A stretch of 64,000 bases of DNA, from contig NZ_JADWOV010000293.1 in the NCBI RefSeq assembly GCF_015767435.1, positions 62,001 through 126,000 on the forward strand, in the 5' to 3' direction. Of the stretch, positions 26,563-34,835 are shown in pieces (the first letter of the stretch is position 1; each line of letters begins with the position of its first letter). Both the position numbers and the translations under genes were made by a program. Under the pieces are notes generated by a model. It was given only the letters and a program-made list of their open reading frames with translations. It was not told where the DNA came from and searched no databases. This stretch comes from Polaribacter sp. BAL334. Lineage in GTDB: Bacteria > Bacteroidota > Bacteroidia > Flavobacteriales > Flavobacteriaceae.

Positions 26563-26898
26563 TCAGTTTTTTATGGAGATTTCTTCTAATTTTCGCTGTC
26601 TGAAATATAAAAAAAGTGGAAATGTAAATGCAACTGCAATTAAAAATGTCAAAGGAATCAACAACCACCAATACTTGATTTTCAATCGTAAAGACTCAGT
26701 CACTAAAAACACAAAAAACGTAAACACAACCACCGTTAAATCAGCTCCAAAAGATTTACCTGCAAAATTGATTTGTGCATCTTGCATAAATCCTATAAAA
26801 CTAGCATTTTCAACACTTTGAAAATACAAAATATTGTAATACCAAGTGTATAAAATTCCTACAATTGCCAATGATAAATACAGATACTTTAGTTTCAT
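26563..26898 (-). CDS. DUF2834 membrane protein
   Basis: A 111-residue integral membrane protein with three hydrophobic segments (about 4-20, 55-70 and 76-98). It matches the DUF2834 pattern, with WYYNILYFQSVENASFIGFMQDAQINFAGKSFGADLTV in the first half. Its function is unknown. The stop codon directly abuts the btuF-like stop on the other strand, leaving no room for a terminator. It lies three bases downstream of parC in the same direction, so it is probably the last gene of the parE-parC transcript. Confidence 0.85.
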   Translation of the reverse strand: MKLKYLYLSLAIVGILYTWYYNILYFQSVENASFIGFMQDAQINFAGKSFGADLTVVVFTFFVFLVTESLRLKIKYWWLLIPLTFLIAVAFTFPLFLYFRQRKLEEISIKN

Positions 26899-26901
26899 TT
26901 T

Positions 26902-29631
26902 TTAAAATAATTTGGTTTGGTTTTCATCATCAATTTTCTTCTGCTCTGCTTTCTTCTTCGCTATTGATTTTTGAAGCGCAATTTCAGCTTTTTCTTCAAC
27001 AGAAAGTTCTTGTTCATTTGGTGTAACAACTGTTATTTCCTCAATTTCTAAAGGTAAAACATCTTCAATCACTTCCTCATCTACAACATCAACATCTTCA
27101 ATAATTTCTTCTTCAGGTTCTTCAAAAGGAAGTGGTTCAAGCAAATTGACTTGTTTTATTTTCTCTGTAGTCAATTGATTTCCAAGTGCTTTAATTCCTT
27201 TTATTGCAATAAACTCTTCTAAATTCACTTTCAAATTATCTAAGTTTCTCTTAGAAAAAAGAACCTCTGCAATAGGTCTATAATCTGTTGCTACAATTTC
27301 TAATTGCGATTTTGGATGATCTGAAATAAACAACTCTTCTTTTTCAGTAGTTTCTATCAAAAATCGTTTTACGAAATAACGTTCTTTTTCGCCATCATAA
27401 TAAATAACAGAAATCGGTTTTTGTGGTTTCCATTTTTCCAAAACAATCATGTTATCTTCAAAATGCATGGCTAAATCTGGTTTTACTGCTTTTATTTTTC
27501 CACTTTGTGTGGCAATTAGCAATTTATCTTCCGCTTTAAATTCACCCAACAATTCTCCTCTTTCATCCACATTCAAACGTTGTACAGTATCATCAAACCA
27601 AATTTTTCGGGGTTTCAAAGTAGAAACTCCTTCCGATTTAAAATCGATACTTTTTATCGCAAATTTGGTGATTGTATTTCCACGAGCGTCCCTACTTTTA
27701 ATCGCTAAATCTGCAAAATCTATATCCCATTTTAGCTTTTTGATGCTTCCAACAGAACGTAAATTGATCGTAACCACTTCAGCTTCACCATTCGGATTTG
27801 CCGAAAAATAATGCACTTCTGAACCCTTGTTTCCATTGGTTAAATCGTATTCTTTATCACGTGTAATTCCTGTGACTGTGAAACGTTTCATATAAGAAGG
27901 TCCTTTTGTACCATCTCTATAAATGTAATTGTAAACAGTACGTTTGTCTTTCTTTTTGAAAACAGCTACATGAATAATGTCTTTGCCAACAAAAGTTTTT
28001 GCATCCACTTTTGTCACCATCATTTTACCATCCTTTCTGAAAATAATCACATCATCAATATCAGAACAATCTGTTACAAATTCGTCTTTTTTCAATGAAG
28101 TTCCCACAAAACCTTCTGCCCTATTTACATAGAGTTTTGCGTTATTCATGGCAACTTTGGTTGCTTCAATGTCATCAAAAATTCTGATTTCGGTTTTGCG
28201 CTCTTTTCCTTTTCCGTATTTTTCTTTTAAATTTTTAAAATAGTCAATTGAATACTCAATCAAATTGTTTAAATGATGCTTTACTCCTTCAATTTTTTCT
28301 TCCAAACTTTCTATGAATTGCTTGGCTTTGTCAATATCAAATTTGGATATTTTTTTAATTTTAATTTCGGTCAAACGTTCAATATCTTCCACAGAAATTG
28401 ACCTTTTTAAATGCGCAATATGTGGTTTCAATCCCTCATCAATCGCTTTGATAACTCCTTCCCAAGTTTCCTCCTCTTCAATATCTCTATAAATTCTATT
28501 TTCGATAAAAATACGTTCTAAAGAAGCAAAATGCCATTGTTCTTCCAGTTCATTTAACTGAATTTCCAACTCCAATTTTAATAACTGAACTGTATTATCT
28601 GTGGAATGTTTGAGCATTTGAGTTACACCTCCAAACAGTGGTTTGTTATCATCAATGATACAACACAAAGGCGAAATGGCATTTTCGCAATTGGTGAAAG
28701 CAAACAATGCATCAATGGTTTTATCTGGAGAAACATTTGGTGGTAAATGCATTACAATTTCTACTTCTGCAGCAGTATTATCTTCAATTTTTTTAATTTT
28801 AATAGTGCCTTTTTCATTCGCTTTGATGATACTTTCTATCAAAGTGGTAGTGGTTGTTCCAAAAGGGATTTCAGTAATCACCAATGTTTTTTTATCTAAC
28901 TGCGAAATTTTTGCACGAACACGCACTCTTCCCCCACGTTTTCCATCATTATAATGCGTAAAATCTGCAATTCCACCCGTTAAAAAATCGGGCAAAATAG
29001 CAAATGGTTTTCCTCTTAAATATTTGATAGACGCATCAATCAATTCAATAAAATTGTGAGGTAAAATTTTGGTTGATAACCCAACTGCAATCCCTTCAGC
29101 ACCTTGTGCTAATAACAAAGGAAATTTTACAGGAAGGTTTACAGGTTCTTTTTTTCGTCCATCATAAGAAGCTTGCCATTTGGTCGTTTTAGGATTGAAA
29201 ACTACTTCCAACGCAAATTTTGACAAACGCGCTTCAATATATCTTGAGGCTGCTGCTCTGTCTCCAGTGAGAATATTTCCCCAATTTCCTTGCATATCAA
29301 TGAGCAATTCTTTTTGCCCAATTTGCACCATAGCATCCGCAATGGAAGCATCTCCATGAGGATGATATTGCATAGTATGCCCAACAATGTTCGCTACTTT
29401 ATTGTAACGTCCATCATCCAAATCTTTCATAGAATGCATAATTCTTCGTTGAACAGGTTTCAAACCATCCATCAAAGCAGGTACTGCTCTCTCTAAAATT
29501 ACATACGATGCATAATCCAAAAACCATTCTTTGTACATTCCTGTCACTTTGGTGATGGTTTCTTCTTGGACACTATCTACCTGATTTTGAATTATTTCTT
29601 CGTGTTCGTTTTCGTTTATTTCTTCACTCAT
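26902..29631 (-). CDS. parC: DNA topoisomerase IV subunit A
   Basis: DNA-cleaving subunit of the type IIA enzyme that decatenates chromosomes. It has 909 residues. The N-terminal breakage-reunion domain carries LDYASYVILERAVPALMDGLKPVQRRI (about 38-63) and the catalytic Tyr131 in AAASRYIEARLS. A C-terminal pinwheel domain (about 490-820) and an acidic Glu/Val-rich tail follow. The quinolone-region motif reads HPHGDASIADAM, with Ala95 where E. coli ParC has Ser80 and Asp99 where it has Glu84. ParC rather than GyrA is indicated by the partner parE and the absence of a GyrA box. It is separated from parE by three accessory genes. Confidence 0.93.
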   Translation of the reverse strand: MSEEINENEHEEIIQNQVDSVQEETITKVTGMYKEWFLDYASYVILERAVPALMDGLKPVQRRIMHSMKDLDDGRYNKVANIVGHTMQYHPHGDASIADAMVQIGQKELLIDMQGNWGNILTGDRAAASRYIEARLSKFALEVVFNPKTTKWQASYDGRKKEPVNLPVKFPLLLAQGAEGIAVGLSTKILPHNFIELIDASIKYLRGKPFAILPDFLTGGIADFTHYNDGKRGGRVRVRAKISQLDKKTLVITEIPFGTTTTTLIESIIKANEKGTIKIKKIEDNTAAEVEIVMHLPPNVSPDKTIDALFAFTNCENAISPLCCIIDDNKPLFGGVTQMLKHSTDNTVQLLKLELEIQLNELEEQWHFASLERIFIENRIYRDIEEEETWEGVIKAIDEGLKPHIAHLKRSISVEDIERLTEIKIKKISKFDIDKAKQFIESLEEKIEGVKHHLNNLIEYSIDYFKNLKEKYGKGKERKTEIRIFDDIEATKVAMNNAKLYVNRAEGFVGTSLKKDEFVTDCSDIDDVIIFRKDGKMMVTKVDAKTFVGKDIIHVAVFKKKDKRTVYNYIYRDGTKGPSYMKRFTVTGITRDKEYDLTNGNKGSEVHYFSANPNGEAEVVTINLRSVGSIKKLKWDIDFADLAIKSRDARGNTITKFAIKSIDFKSEGVSTLKPRKIWFDDTVQRLNVDERGELLGEFKAEDKLLIATQSGKIKAVKPDLAMHFEDNMIVLEKWKPQKPISVIYYDGEKERYFVKRFLIETTEKEELFISDHPKSQLEIVATDYRPIAEVLFSKRNLDNLKVNLEEFIAIKGIKALGNQLTTEKIKQVNLLEPLPFEEPEEEIIEDVDVVDEEVIEDVLPLEIEEITVVTPNEQELSVEEKAEIALQKSIAKKKAEQKKIDDENQTKLF

Positions 29632-29652
29632 CTAAAAAATAATTTGTAGAGT

Positions 29653-30186
29653 TTATGACTTCTTTTTATAACCAATTGTTGGTCTTGGTGTTGGTTGTTG
29701 TTTTTTATCAATCAATTCATCTAAATAATGAAACACCAATTCTATATTTTTTGAATGATTGGATAGTTTCTTTTTAATCTCTTCAATTTCCAGTCTAACA
29801 CTTAAATTATCTTGCAATAATACGCGCATTTTAGTAAAAATTCTGATGATTTTTATATTCACAGCTATGGCTCTTTCACTGTTCAAAACACTTGATAACA
29901 TGGCAACTCCTTGTTCTGTGAAAACCATTGGAGCGTATCTTAAACCCATTTTATCAGCATTGGAGGTCACAAATTGTGATCTCCAATTTTCAAATTCATT
30001 TTTATTGAGTTCAAACATAAAATCTTCTGGAAAACGATTGATATTTCTTTTTACTGATTGTTTTAAAACTCTAGTTTCCACTTGATACAATTCCGCCAAA
30101 TCTCTATCAATCATCACTTTTTGATTTCGAATCAAATAGATTTTGTTTGAAATAATTTCATCTGGAATGGAAATTTCGTTTGTCAT
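29653..30186 (-). CDS. ORF6N domain protein
   Basis: A 177-residue protein. The N-terminal ORF6N domain (about 5-95) shows KIYLIRNQKVMIDRDLAELYQVETRVLKQSVKRN and RFPEDFMFELNKNEFENWRSQ, followed by MVFTEQGVAMLSSVLNSERAI. ORF6N is a DNA-binding domain known from phage antirepressors and scattered bacterial accessory genes. The C-terminal half is helical. ATG at 30186 is chosen because the upstream nucleotidyltransferase gene ends at 30191, leaving a 4-base gap; an earlier in-frame start at 30228 would overlap that gene. It is the last gene of the cassette lying between parE and parC. Confidence 0.87.
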   Translation of the reverse strand: MTNEISIPDEIISNKIYLIRNQKVMIDRDLAELYQVETRVLKQSVKRNINRFPEDFMFELNKNEFENWRSQFVTSNADKMGLRYAPMVFTEQGVAMLSSVLNSERAIAVNIKIIRIFTKMRVLLQDNLSVRLEIEEIKKKLSNHSKNIELVFHYLDELIDKKQQPTPRPTIGYKKKS

Positions 30187-30190
30187 CAGT

Positions 30191-30670
30191 TTAGGAATTT
30201 TTCTTGAACTGTTGTAATTGCTGAACATCCAACAAATCTTTTGGTCTTTGTGCTTTTAATTTACTGTCAATCAAATCGTCAAAAGATAAAACCCTCCATT
30301 TTAAAATTCTCTCACCTTCTATAAAAGCTTCTTCACTTTTTTCATAAGCTTCTTCAAAAGTTTTTGTTGATGAAAATTTGGTAATTAATTCTAAATCTAA
30401 ATCTAATGGAGAAAATTTAACTGAAATATTTTGAAGTTGATTTTTTACTTCTTCAGGAAAATCATCAATTTCATACTCCATTTCGTTAAAAACAGTTACT
30501 AAATTTTTTAAATTTTCTTCTGCAGTAGAAATCCAAAAATCTACATCTGCTGAATGCCTCTGATACCCATGAAAATTCACAGCTCCTCCCCCAACCATAA
30601 TCATCTTTACATTATGTTTGTTAGCTAAAATAATAAATTCATTTATTTTATGCTCCCAAAGATTTTTCAT
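30191..30670 (-). CDS. Nucleotidyltransferase-fold protein (AbiEii/MNT-like)
   Basis: A 159-residue protein of the DNA polymerase beta-like nucleotidyltransferase superfamily. The core is MVGGGAVNFHGYQRHSADVDFWIS, with the GG helix-start at 27-29 and metal-binding Asp42 and Asp44. SPLDLDLELI near residue 92 may supply the third acidic residue. RVLSFDDLIDSKLKAQRPKDLLDVQQL near the end is typical of AbiEii-like proteins. Such proteins often act as toxin or antitoxin enzymes. It overlaps the 62-residue gene upstream by 23 bases and is four bases from ORF6N, forming an operon. The target is unknown. Confidence 0.82.
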   Translation of the reverse strand: MKNLWEHKINEFIILANKHNVKMIMVGGGAVNFHGYQRHSADVDFWISTAEENLKNLVTVFNEMEYEIDDFPEEVKNQLQNISVKFSPLDLDLELITKFSSTKTFEEAYEKSEEAFIEGERILKWRVLSFDDLIDSKLKAQRPKDLLDVQQLQQFKKNS

Positions 30671-30836
30671 GAATAATTATTTGAAAATTAGTTGATTTTT
30701 TTTTCTTCGTAGGAAAATCTTTCAATCTCTCCATCAATCTGTAAAAATGCAAAACCCTTTCAGAAGGTTCTAATTTTAAAAAATTATGCAGTTGCTCTTG
30801 ATTGCTTTCTTCTTTAGTCTGAAATTTTATTTCCAT
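30648..30836 (-). CDS. Small partner protein of the nucleotidyltransferase, 62 residues
   Basis: A 62-residue basic, helical protein: MEIKFQTKEESNQEQL, then FLKLEPSERVLHFYRLMERL, and a polylysine stretch before NFQIII. No known domain was recognised. I recall similar 60-residue proteins placed before nucleotidyltransferase genes in flavobacteria, so it is probably a genuine partner rather than a chance frame. It ends 23 bases inside the nucleotidyltransferase gene and starts 12 bases after the parE stop. Translational coupling is likely. A role as the small half of a two-gene toxin-antitoxin-like module is an inference. Confidence 0.7.
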   Translation of the reverse strand: MEIKFQTKEESNQEQLHNFLKLEPSERVLHFYRLMERLKDFPTKKKKSTNFQIIIHEKSLGA

Positions 30837-30848
30837 AATTTCATAGTA

Positions 30849-32705
30849 TTAATTCTCCTCAACAATATCCAATTCCACTTTCAAATTATCAATGATGAAT
30901 TTTTGTCTATCAGGCGTATTTTTTCCCATATAAAACTCTAACATTTGTTCAATCGACATTTCTTTATCCAACATTACAGGATCTAAACGAATATCATCAC
31001 CAATAAAATGGACAAATTCATTGGGTGAAATTTCTCCTAATCCTTTAAATCGGGTGATTTCAGCTTTTCCTTTCAATTTTTGAATAGCAGCTTGTTTTTC
31101 CTCTTCTGAATAACAATAAATAGTTTCCTTTTTATCACGAACTCTAAAAAGTGGCGTTTCCAAAATATACAAATGACCTTCTTTAATCAATTCTGGAAAA
31201 AATTGTAAGAAAAAAGTAATCAATAACAAACGAATGTGCATTCCATCCACATCAGCATCTGTAGCAATCACAATATTGTTATATCGCAAATCTTCTAATC
31301 CCTCTTCTATATTTAATGCTGCTTGTAAGAGATTAAATTCCTCATTTTCATATACAATTTTTTTACTCAATCCATACGAATTCAAGGGCTTTCCTTTCAA
31401 GCTAAAAACAGCTTGTGTGTTTACATTTCTTGATTTTGTGATGGATCCAGAAGCTGAATCTCCTTCCGTAATAAAAAGTGTTGTGTCTAAATAATGCTCG
31501 TGTTTAATATCGCTTAAATGCACTCTACAATCCCGCAATTTTTTATTATGCAAACTGGATTTTTTTGCACGGTCTTTTGCCAATTTCCGAATTCCCGCAA
31601 GCTCTTTTCGTTCTCTTTCTGCTTGCATTATTTTTCGCAATAATTTATCAGCAACATCAGGGTTTTTATGCAAATAATTGTCTAGCTGCGTTTTTAAAAA
31701 GTCATTGATATAGGTTCTAACGGTTGGTAAATTTCCTCCCATATCTGTAGAACCTAATTTTGTTTTTGTTTGACTTTCAAATACAGGTTCCATTACTTTA
31801 ATGGCAATTGCAGAAATAATAGATTTTCGAACATCAGAAGCTTCAAAATTCTTCCCGTAAAATTCTTTAATCGTTTTTACAATGGCTTCTCTAAATGCTG
31901 CTAAATGTGTACCTCCTTGAGTGGTATTTTGTCCATTTACAAAGGAATGATATTCCTCTGAATATTGTGTTTTACTATGCGTAATGGCAACTTCAATATC
32001 TGGTCCTTTCAAATGAATTATTGGATATAACATGTCGTCTTTACTGTTATAATCTTCCAATAAATCTTTCAAACCGTTTTCAGAAAAATACTTTTCTCCG
32101 TTGAAAATAATGGTTAATCCTGGATTTAAATAGACATAATTTTTCAACATTTTAGATACATATTCATTTCTGAATTTGTATTTCTTGAAAATAATTTCAT
32201 CCGGAATAAATGAAACTTTGGTTCCTTTTCTACGAGTTGTTTCTTCTAATAAATCCTGATTTTGTAAATCTCCTTTTGCAAATTCAGCAGAAGCCGATTT
32301 TCCATCACGTGTAGATTCTACCCTAAAAAATGAAGAAAGTGCATTGACAGCTTTGGTTCCAACACCATTCAATCCTACTGATTTTTTAAACGCTTTGGAG
32401 TCGTATTTTCCTCCAGTATTCATTTTAGAAACCACATCAACTACTTTTCCTAAAGGAATTCCTCGACCAAAATCACGCACAGTTACTTTTTCTCCTTGAA
32501 TAGAAACTTCAATGGATTTTCCTGAACCCATGACAAATTCATCAATAGAATTGTCAATAACTTCCTTTAATAAAATATAAATTCCATCATCAGCTGAAGA
32601 ACCATCACCTAATTTTCCAATATACATTCCTGGACGCATCCTGATGTGCTCTTTCCAATCTAATGATCGAATATTATCTTCTGTATATTTTGTTTCTTGA
32701 CTCAT
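30849..32705 (-). CDS. parE: DNA topoisomerase IV subunit B
   Basis: ATPase subunit of topoisomerase IV. The 618 residues are close to ParE (about 630) and clearly shorter than most GyrB. The GHKL ATPase motifs are [10 protein letters not shown] (about 47), DFGRGIPLG (about 78) and [14 protein letters not shown] (about 110). The Toprim motifs are ITEGDSASG (about 413) and [13 protein letters not shown] (about 488), and the C-terminus has [13 protein letters not shown]. All key residues are intact. The upstream minus-strand sequence has TTG, 22 bases, then TATTTTAG, a near-consensus promoter. It is first in an unusual parE-x-y-z-parC order. Confidence 0.95.
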   Translation of the reverse strand: MSQETKYTEDNIRSLDWKEHIRMRPGMYIGKLGDGSSADDGIYILLKEVIDNSIDEFVMGSGKSIEVSIQGEKVTVRDFGRGIPLGKVVDVVSKMNTGGKYDSKAFKKSVGLNGVGTKAVNALSSFFRVESTRDGKSASAEFAKGDLQNQDLLEETTRRKGTKVSFIPDEIIFKKYKFRNEYVSKMLKNYVYLNPGLTIIFNGEKYFSENGLKDLLEDYNSKDDMLYPIIHLKGPDIEVAITHSKTQYSEEYHSFVNGQNTTQGGTHLAAFREAIVKTIKEFYGKNFEASDVRKSIISAIAIKVMEPVFESQTKTKLGSTDMGGNLPTVRTYINDFLKTQLDNYLHKNPDVADKLLRKIMQAERERKELAGIRKLAKDRAKKSSLHNKKLRDCRVHLSDIKHEHYLDTTLFITEGDSASGSITKSRNVNTQAVFSLKGKPLNSYGLSKKIVYENEEFNLLQAALNIEEGLEDLRYNNIVIATDADVDGMHIRLLLITFFLQFFPELIKEGHLYILETPLFRVRDKKETIYCYSEEEKQAAIQKLKGKAEITRFKGLGEISPNEFVHFIGDDIRLDPVMLDKEMSIEQMLEFYMGKNTPDRQKFIIDNLKVELDIVEEN

Positions 32706-32898
32706 GAAATCTCGTTCGTTTAATCGGTTTTGAAGTACTCGCTAAAATACCATTTACGCATATAAATTTGACAATTATCAACAATTAGTTATTAACAGAT
32801 TTTCAACGAAATAGAACGCTTTTATTTCTAGTAAAAATCACAATAAATATCAATTTGTTGTATTTTTATACAAATCATGGAAAAACTTACAATTTACG

Positions 32899-32906
32899 TA
32901 TTTTTG
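32899..32906 (+). promoter_or_regulatory. -7 promoter box of lysA
   Basis: TATTTTTG matches TAnnTTTG exactly. It lies inside the longest possible lysA frame and 20 bases before the GTG at 32927, which supports GTG as the true start. Confidence 0.6.
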
Positions 32907-32926
32907 CGCTTCAAAAAACAACAAAA

Positions 32927-34165
32927 GTGGAAAGAACGCAACTTTTAGAATTGGCTACAAAATACGGAAGTCCTTTATATGTCTATGATACAGATATCAT
33001 TGCTTCTCAATTTAACAGATTAACAACGGCTTTTAGTGGTGTTAAAAACTTAAAATTGAATTATGCTGTAAAAGCACTTTCTAATGTCAATATATTACAA
33101 TTTTTTAAAAATTTAGGGGCTGGTTTGGATACGGTTTCTATTCAAGAAGTGCAACTAAGTTTGACAACTGGTATTGACCCTAAAAGAATTATTTACACAC
33201 CAAATGGGGTTTCTTTGCAAGAAATTGAAGAAGTTGCCAAATTAGGCGTGCAAATCAATATTGATAATTTATCGATTTTGGAATTGTTTGGACAAAAACA
33301 TCCTGAAATTCCTGTTTGTGTGCGTATCAATCCACATATTATGGCTGGAGGAAATTCAAAAATTTCTGTAGGTCATATTGATTCTAAATTCGGAATTTCT
33401 ATCCATCAAGTACCTCATATCAAACGTGTTGTAGAAAACACCAAAATGAATATCAACGGAATTCACATGCACACGGGTTCTGATATTTTGGATATTGATA
33501 CTTTTTTACGTGCTACAGATATTCTGTTTGATGTTGCAAAACAATTTGACAATATTGATTTCATCGATTTTGGAAGTGGTTTCAAAGTGCCTTACAAACC
33601 CAATGATATTTCAACAGATATTGAGCAATTAGGCATTCAATTGAAAGAAAGATTCAATGAATTTTGCACTGAATATGGAAAAGACATTACCTTAATGTTT
33701 GAACCAGGTAAATTTTTAGTGTCTGAAGCTGGTTATTTCTTAGCGAAAGTGAATGTTGTAAAACAAACAACTTCCACTGTTTTTGCGCATGTTGATAGTG
33801 GTTTTAATCATTTGGTAAGACCTATGATGTATGATGCGTATCACCACATTACGAACATTTCAAATCCTGAAGGAAGAGACCGTTATTATTCGGTTGTAGG
33901 ATATATTTGTGAAACAGATACGTTTGCTTCCAACAGACGTATTGCCGAAATTTCAGAAGAAGATGTATTGTGTTTTCACAATGCAGGTGCGTATTGTTTT
34001 TCAATGGCTTCTAACTACAATTCAAGATATTTGCCAGCTGAAGTGATGGTTGTTGATGGCAAAGATTATTTGATTAGAAAAAGACAGACAATTCAAGATA
34101 TTTTGCACAATCAAGAAATGGTAAAACTTCCCAAAAAAGAGACCAAACAAACTGTTTCAGCTTAA
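32927..34165 (+). CDS. lysA: Diaminopimelate decarboxylase
   Basis: Last step of lysine synthesis: meso-diaminopimelate to lysine plus carbon dioxide. The 412 residues form a PLP-binding alanine-racemase-type barrel, with the cofactor lysine Lys49 in LNYAVKALSN. HMHTGSD, DFGSGF (phosphate-binding), MFEPGKFLV and a C-terminal sheet domain with GYICETDTFA and HNAGAYCFSMASNYNSR complete the set. The open frame extends upstream to 32855, but a promoter box at 32899-32906 and protein family length favour the GTG at 32927 (MERTQLLELA). It is divergent from parE, and a terminator follows. Confidence 0.95.
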   Translation: MERTQLLELATKYGSPLYVYDTDIIASQFNRLTTAFSGVKNLKLNYAVKALSNVNILQFFKNLGAGLDTVSIQEVQLSLTTGIDPKRIIYTPNGVSLQEIEEVAKLGVQINIDNLSILELFGQKHPEIPVCVRINPHIMAGGNSKISVGHIDSKFGISIHQVPHIKRVVENTKMNINGIHMHTGSDILDIDTFLRATDILFDVAKQFDNIDFIDFGSGFKVPYKPNDISTDIEQLGIQLKERFNEFCTEYGKDITLMFEPGKFLVSEAGYFLAKVNVVKQTTSTVFAHVDSGFNHLVRPMMYDAYHHITNISNPEGRDRYYSVVGYICETDTFASNRRIAEISEEDVLCFHNAGAYCFSMASNYNSRYLPAEVMVVDGKDYLIRKRQTIQDILHNQEMVKLPKKETKQTVSA

Positions 34166-34184
34166 AATAAAATAGTATTTTTAG

Positions 34185-34228
34185 CCACGAAATTTCAAGT
34201 ATTTCATCTGAAATTTCGTGGTTTTTTT
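34185..34228 (+). terminator. Rho-independent terminator of lysA
   Basis: CCACGAAATTTCA at 34185-34197 pairs perfectly with TGAAATTTCGTGG at 34209-34221, followed by seven T. Confidence 0.92.
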
Positions 34229-34241
34229 ATGCAAATACTTT

Positions 34242-34757
34242 ATGAAAATTAGACACGCTACCACTGCTGATATTCCTAGAATCCTTGAAATTATTGAGGA
34301 TGCAAAAGCATTGCTTCGTTCATTGAACATTGATCAATGGCAAAATGGGTATCCTAACCAAGCACAAATTGAAAATGATATTATCAATAAGGAAAGTTAT
34401 GTAGTTTTGAATGCTGAAAACCAAATCTTAGCAACGACTATGTTTTCTATAAATGGAGAACCAACTTACAAAATTATTGAAGGAAATTGGTTGATTGATG
34501 AAACTAAAAAATACGGAGTCATTCACAGATTGGCTACTGGAAAAGAGTTCAGAAAAAGTGGCATTGCGCAATTTGTTTTTGAACATTTTCATGATTTTCT
34601 GAAACAAGAAAACATCCAAAGCTTAAAGATTGACACGCATCAAGACAATCAAGGAATGCAATCTTTGGTAAAAAGATTGGGCTATCAATATTGTGGCATT
34701 ATTCAGACAAGTTATGGAGACAAACGTTTGGCATTTGAGAAAATAATAGCTCTTTAA
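34242..34757 (+). CDS. GNAT family N-acetyltransferase
   Basis: A 171-residue acetyl-CoA-dependent acyltransferase. It starts MKIRHATTADIPRILEIIEDA, the usual first strand and helix. The acetyl-CoA pyrophosphate loop is at about residues 100-112 (ATGKEFRKSGIAQFVFEHF). LVKRLGYQYCGII near residue 147 is the closing part of the fold. The substrate is unknown. ATG at 34242 is preferred over an in-frame start at 34218, which would fall in the lysA terminator T-run. It is monocistronic, with terminators on both sides. Confidence 0.9.
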   Translation: MKIRHATTADIPRILEIIEDAKALLRSLNIDQWQNGYPNQAQIENDIINKESYVVLNAENQILATTMFSINGEPTYKIIEGNWLIDETKKYGVIHRLATGKEFRKSGIAQFVFEHFHDFLKQENIQSLKIDTHQDNQGMQSLVKRLGYQYCGIIQTSYGDKRLAFEKIIAL

Positions 34758-34783
34758 AAAAGCAAAAACAAGTATCTTAGCCA

Positions 34784-34815
34784 CCTCATAAAAATGAATT
34801 TATGAGGTTTTTTTT
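34784..34815 (+). terminator. Rho-independent terminator after the GNAT gene
   Basis: CCTCATAAA at 34784-34792 and TTTATGAGG at 34799-34807 form a perfect stem with a 6-base loop, followed by eight T. It lies just before tex. Confidence 0.92.
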
Positions 34816-34835
34816 ATCGAAAATACAGGAACTAC

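Noticed and set aside
32774..32800. DnaA-box-like TTATCAACA and TTATTAACA near each other in the parE-lysA gap.
   Set aside because: Both deviate from the consensus, and AT-rich intergenic DNA gives such matches easily. No other origin features are present.
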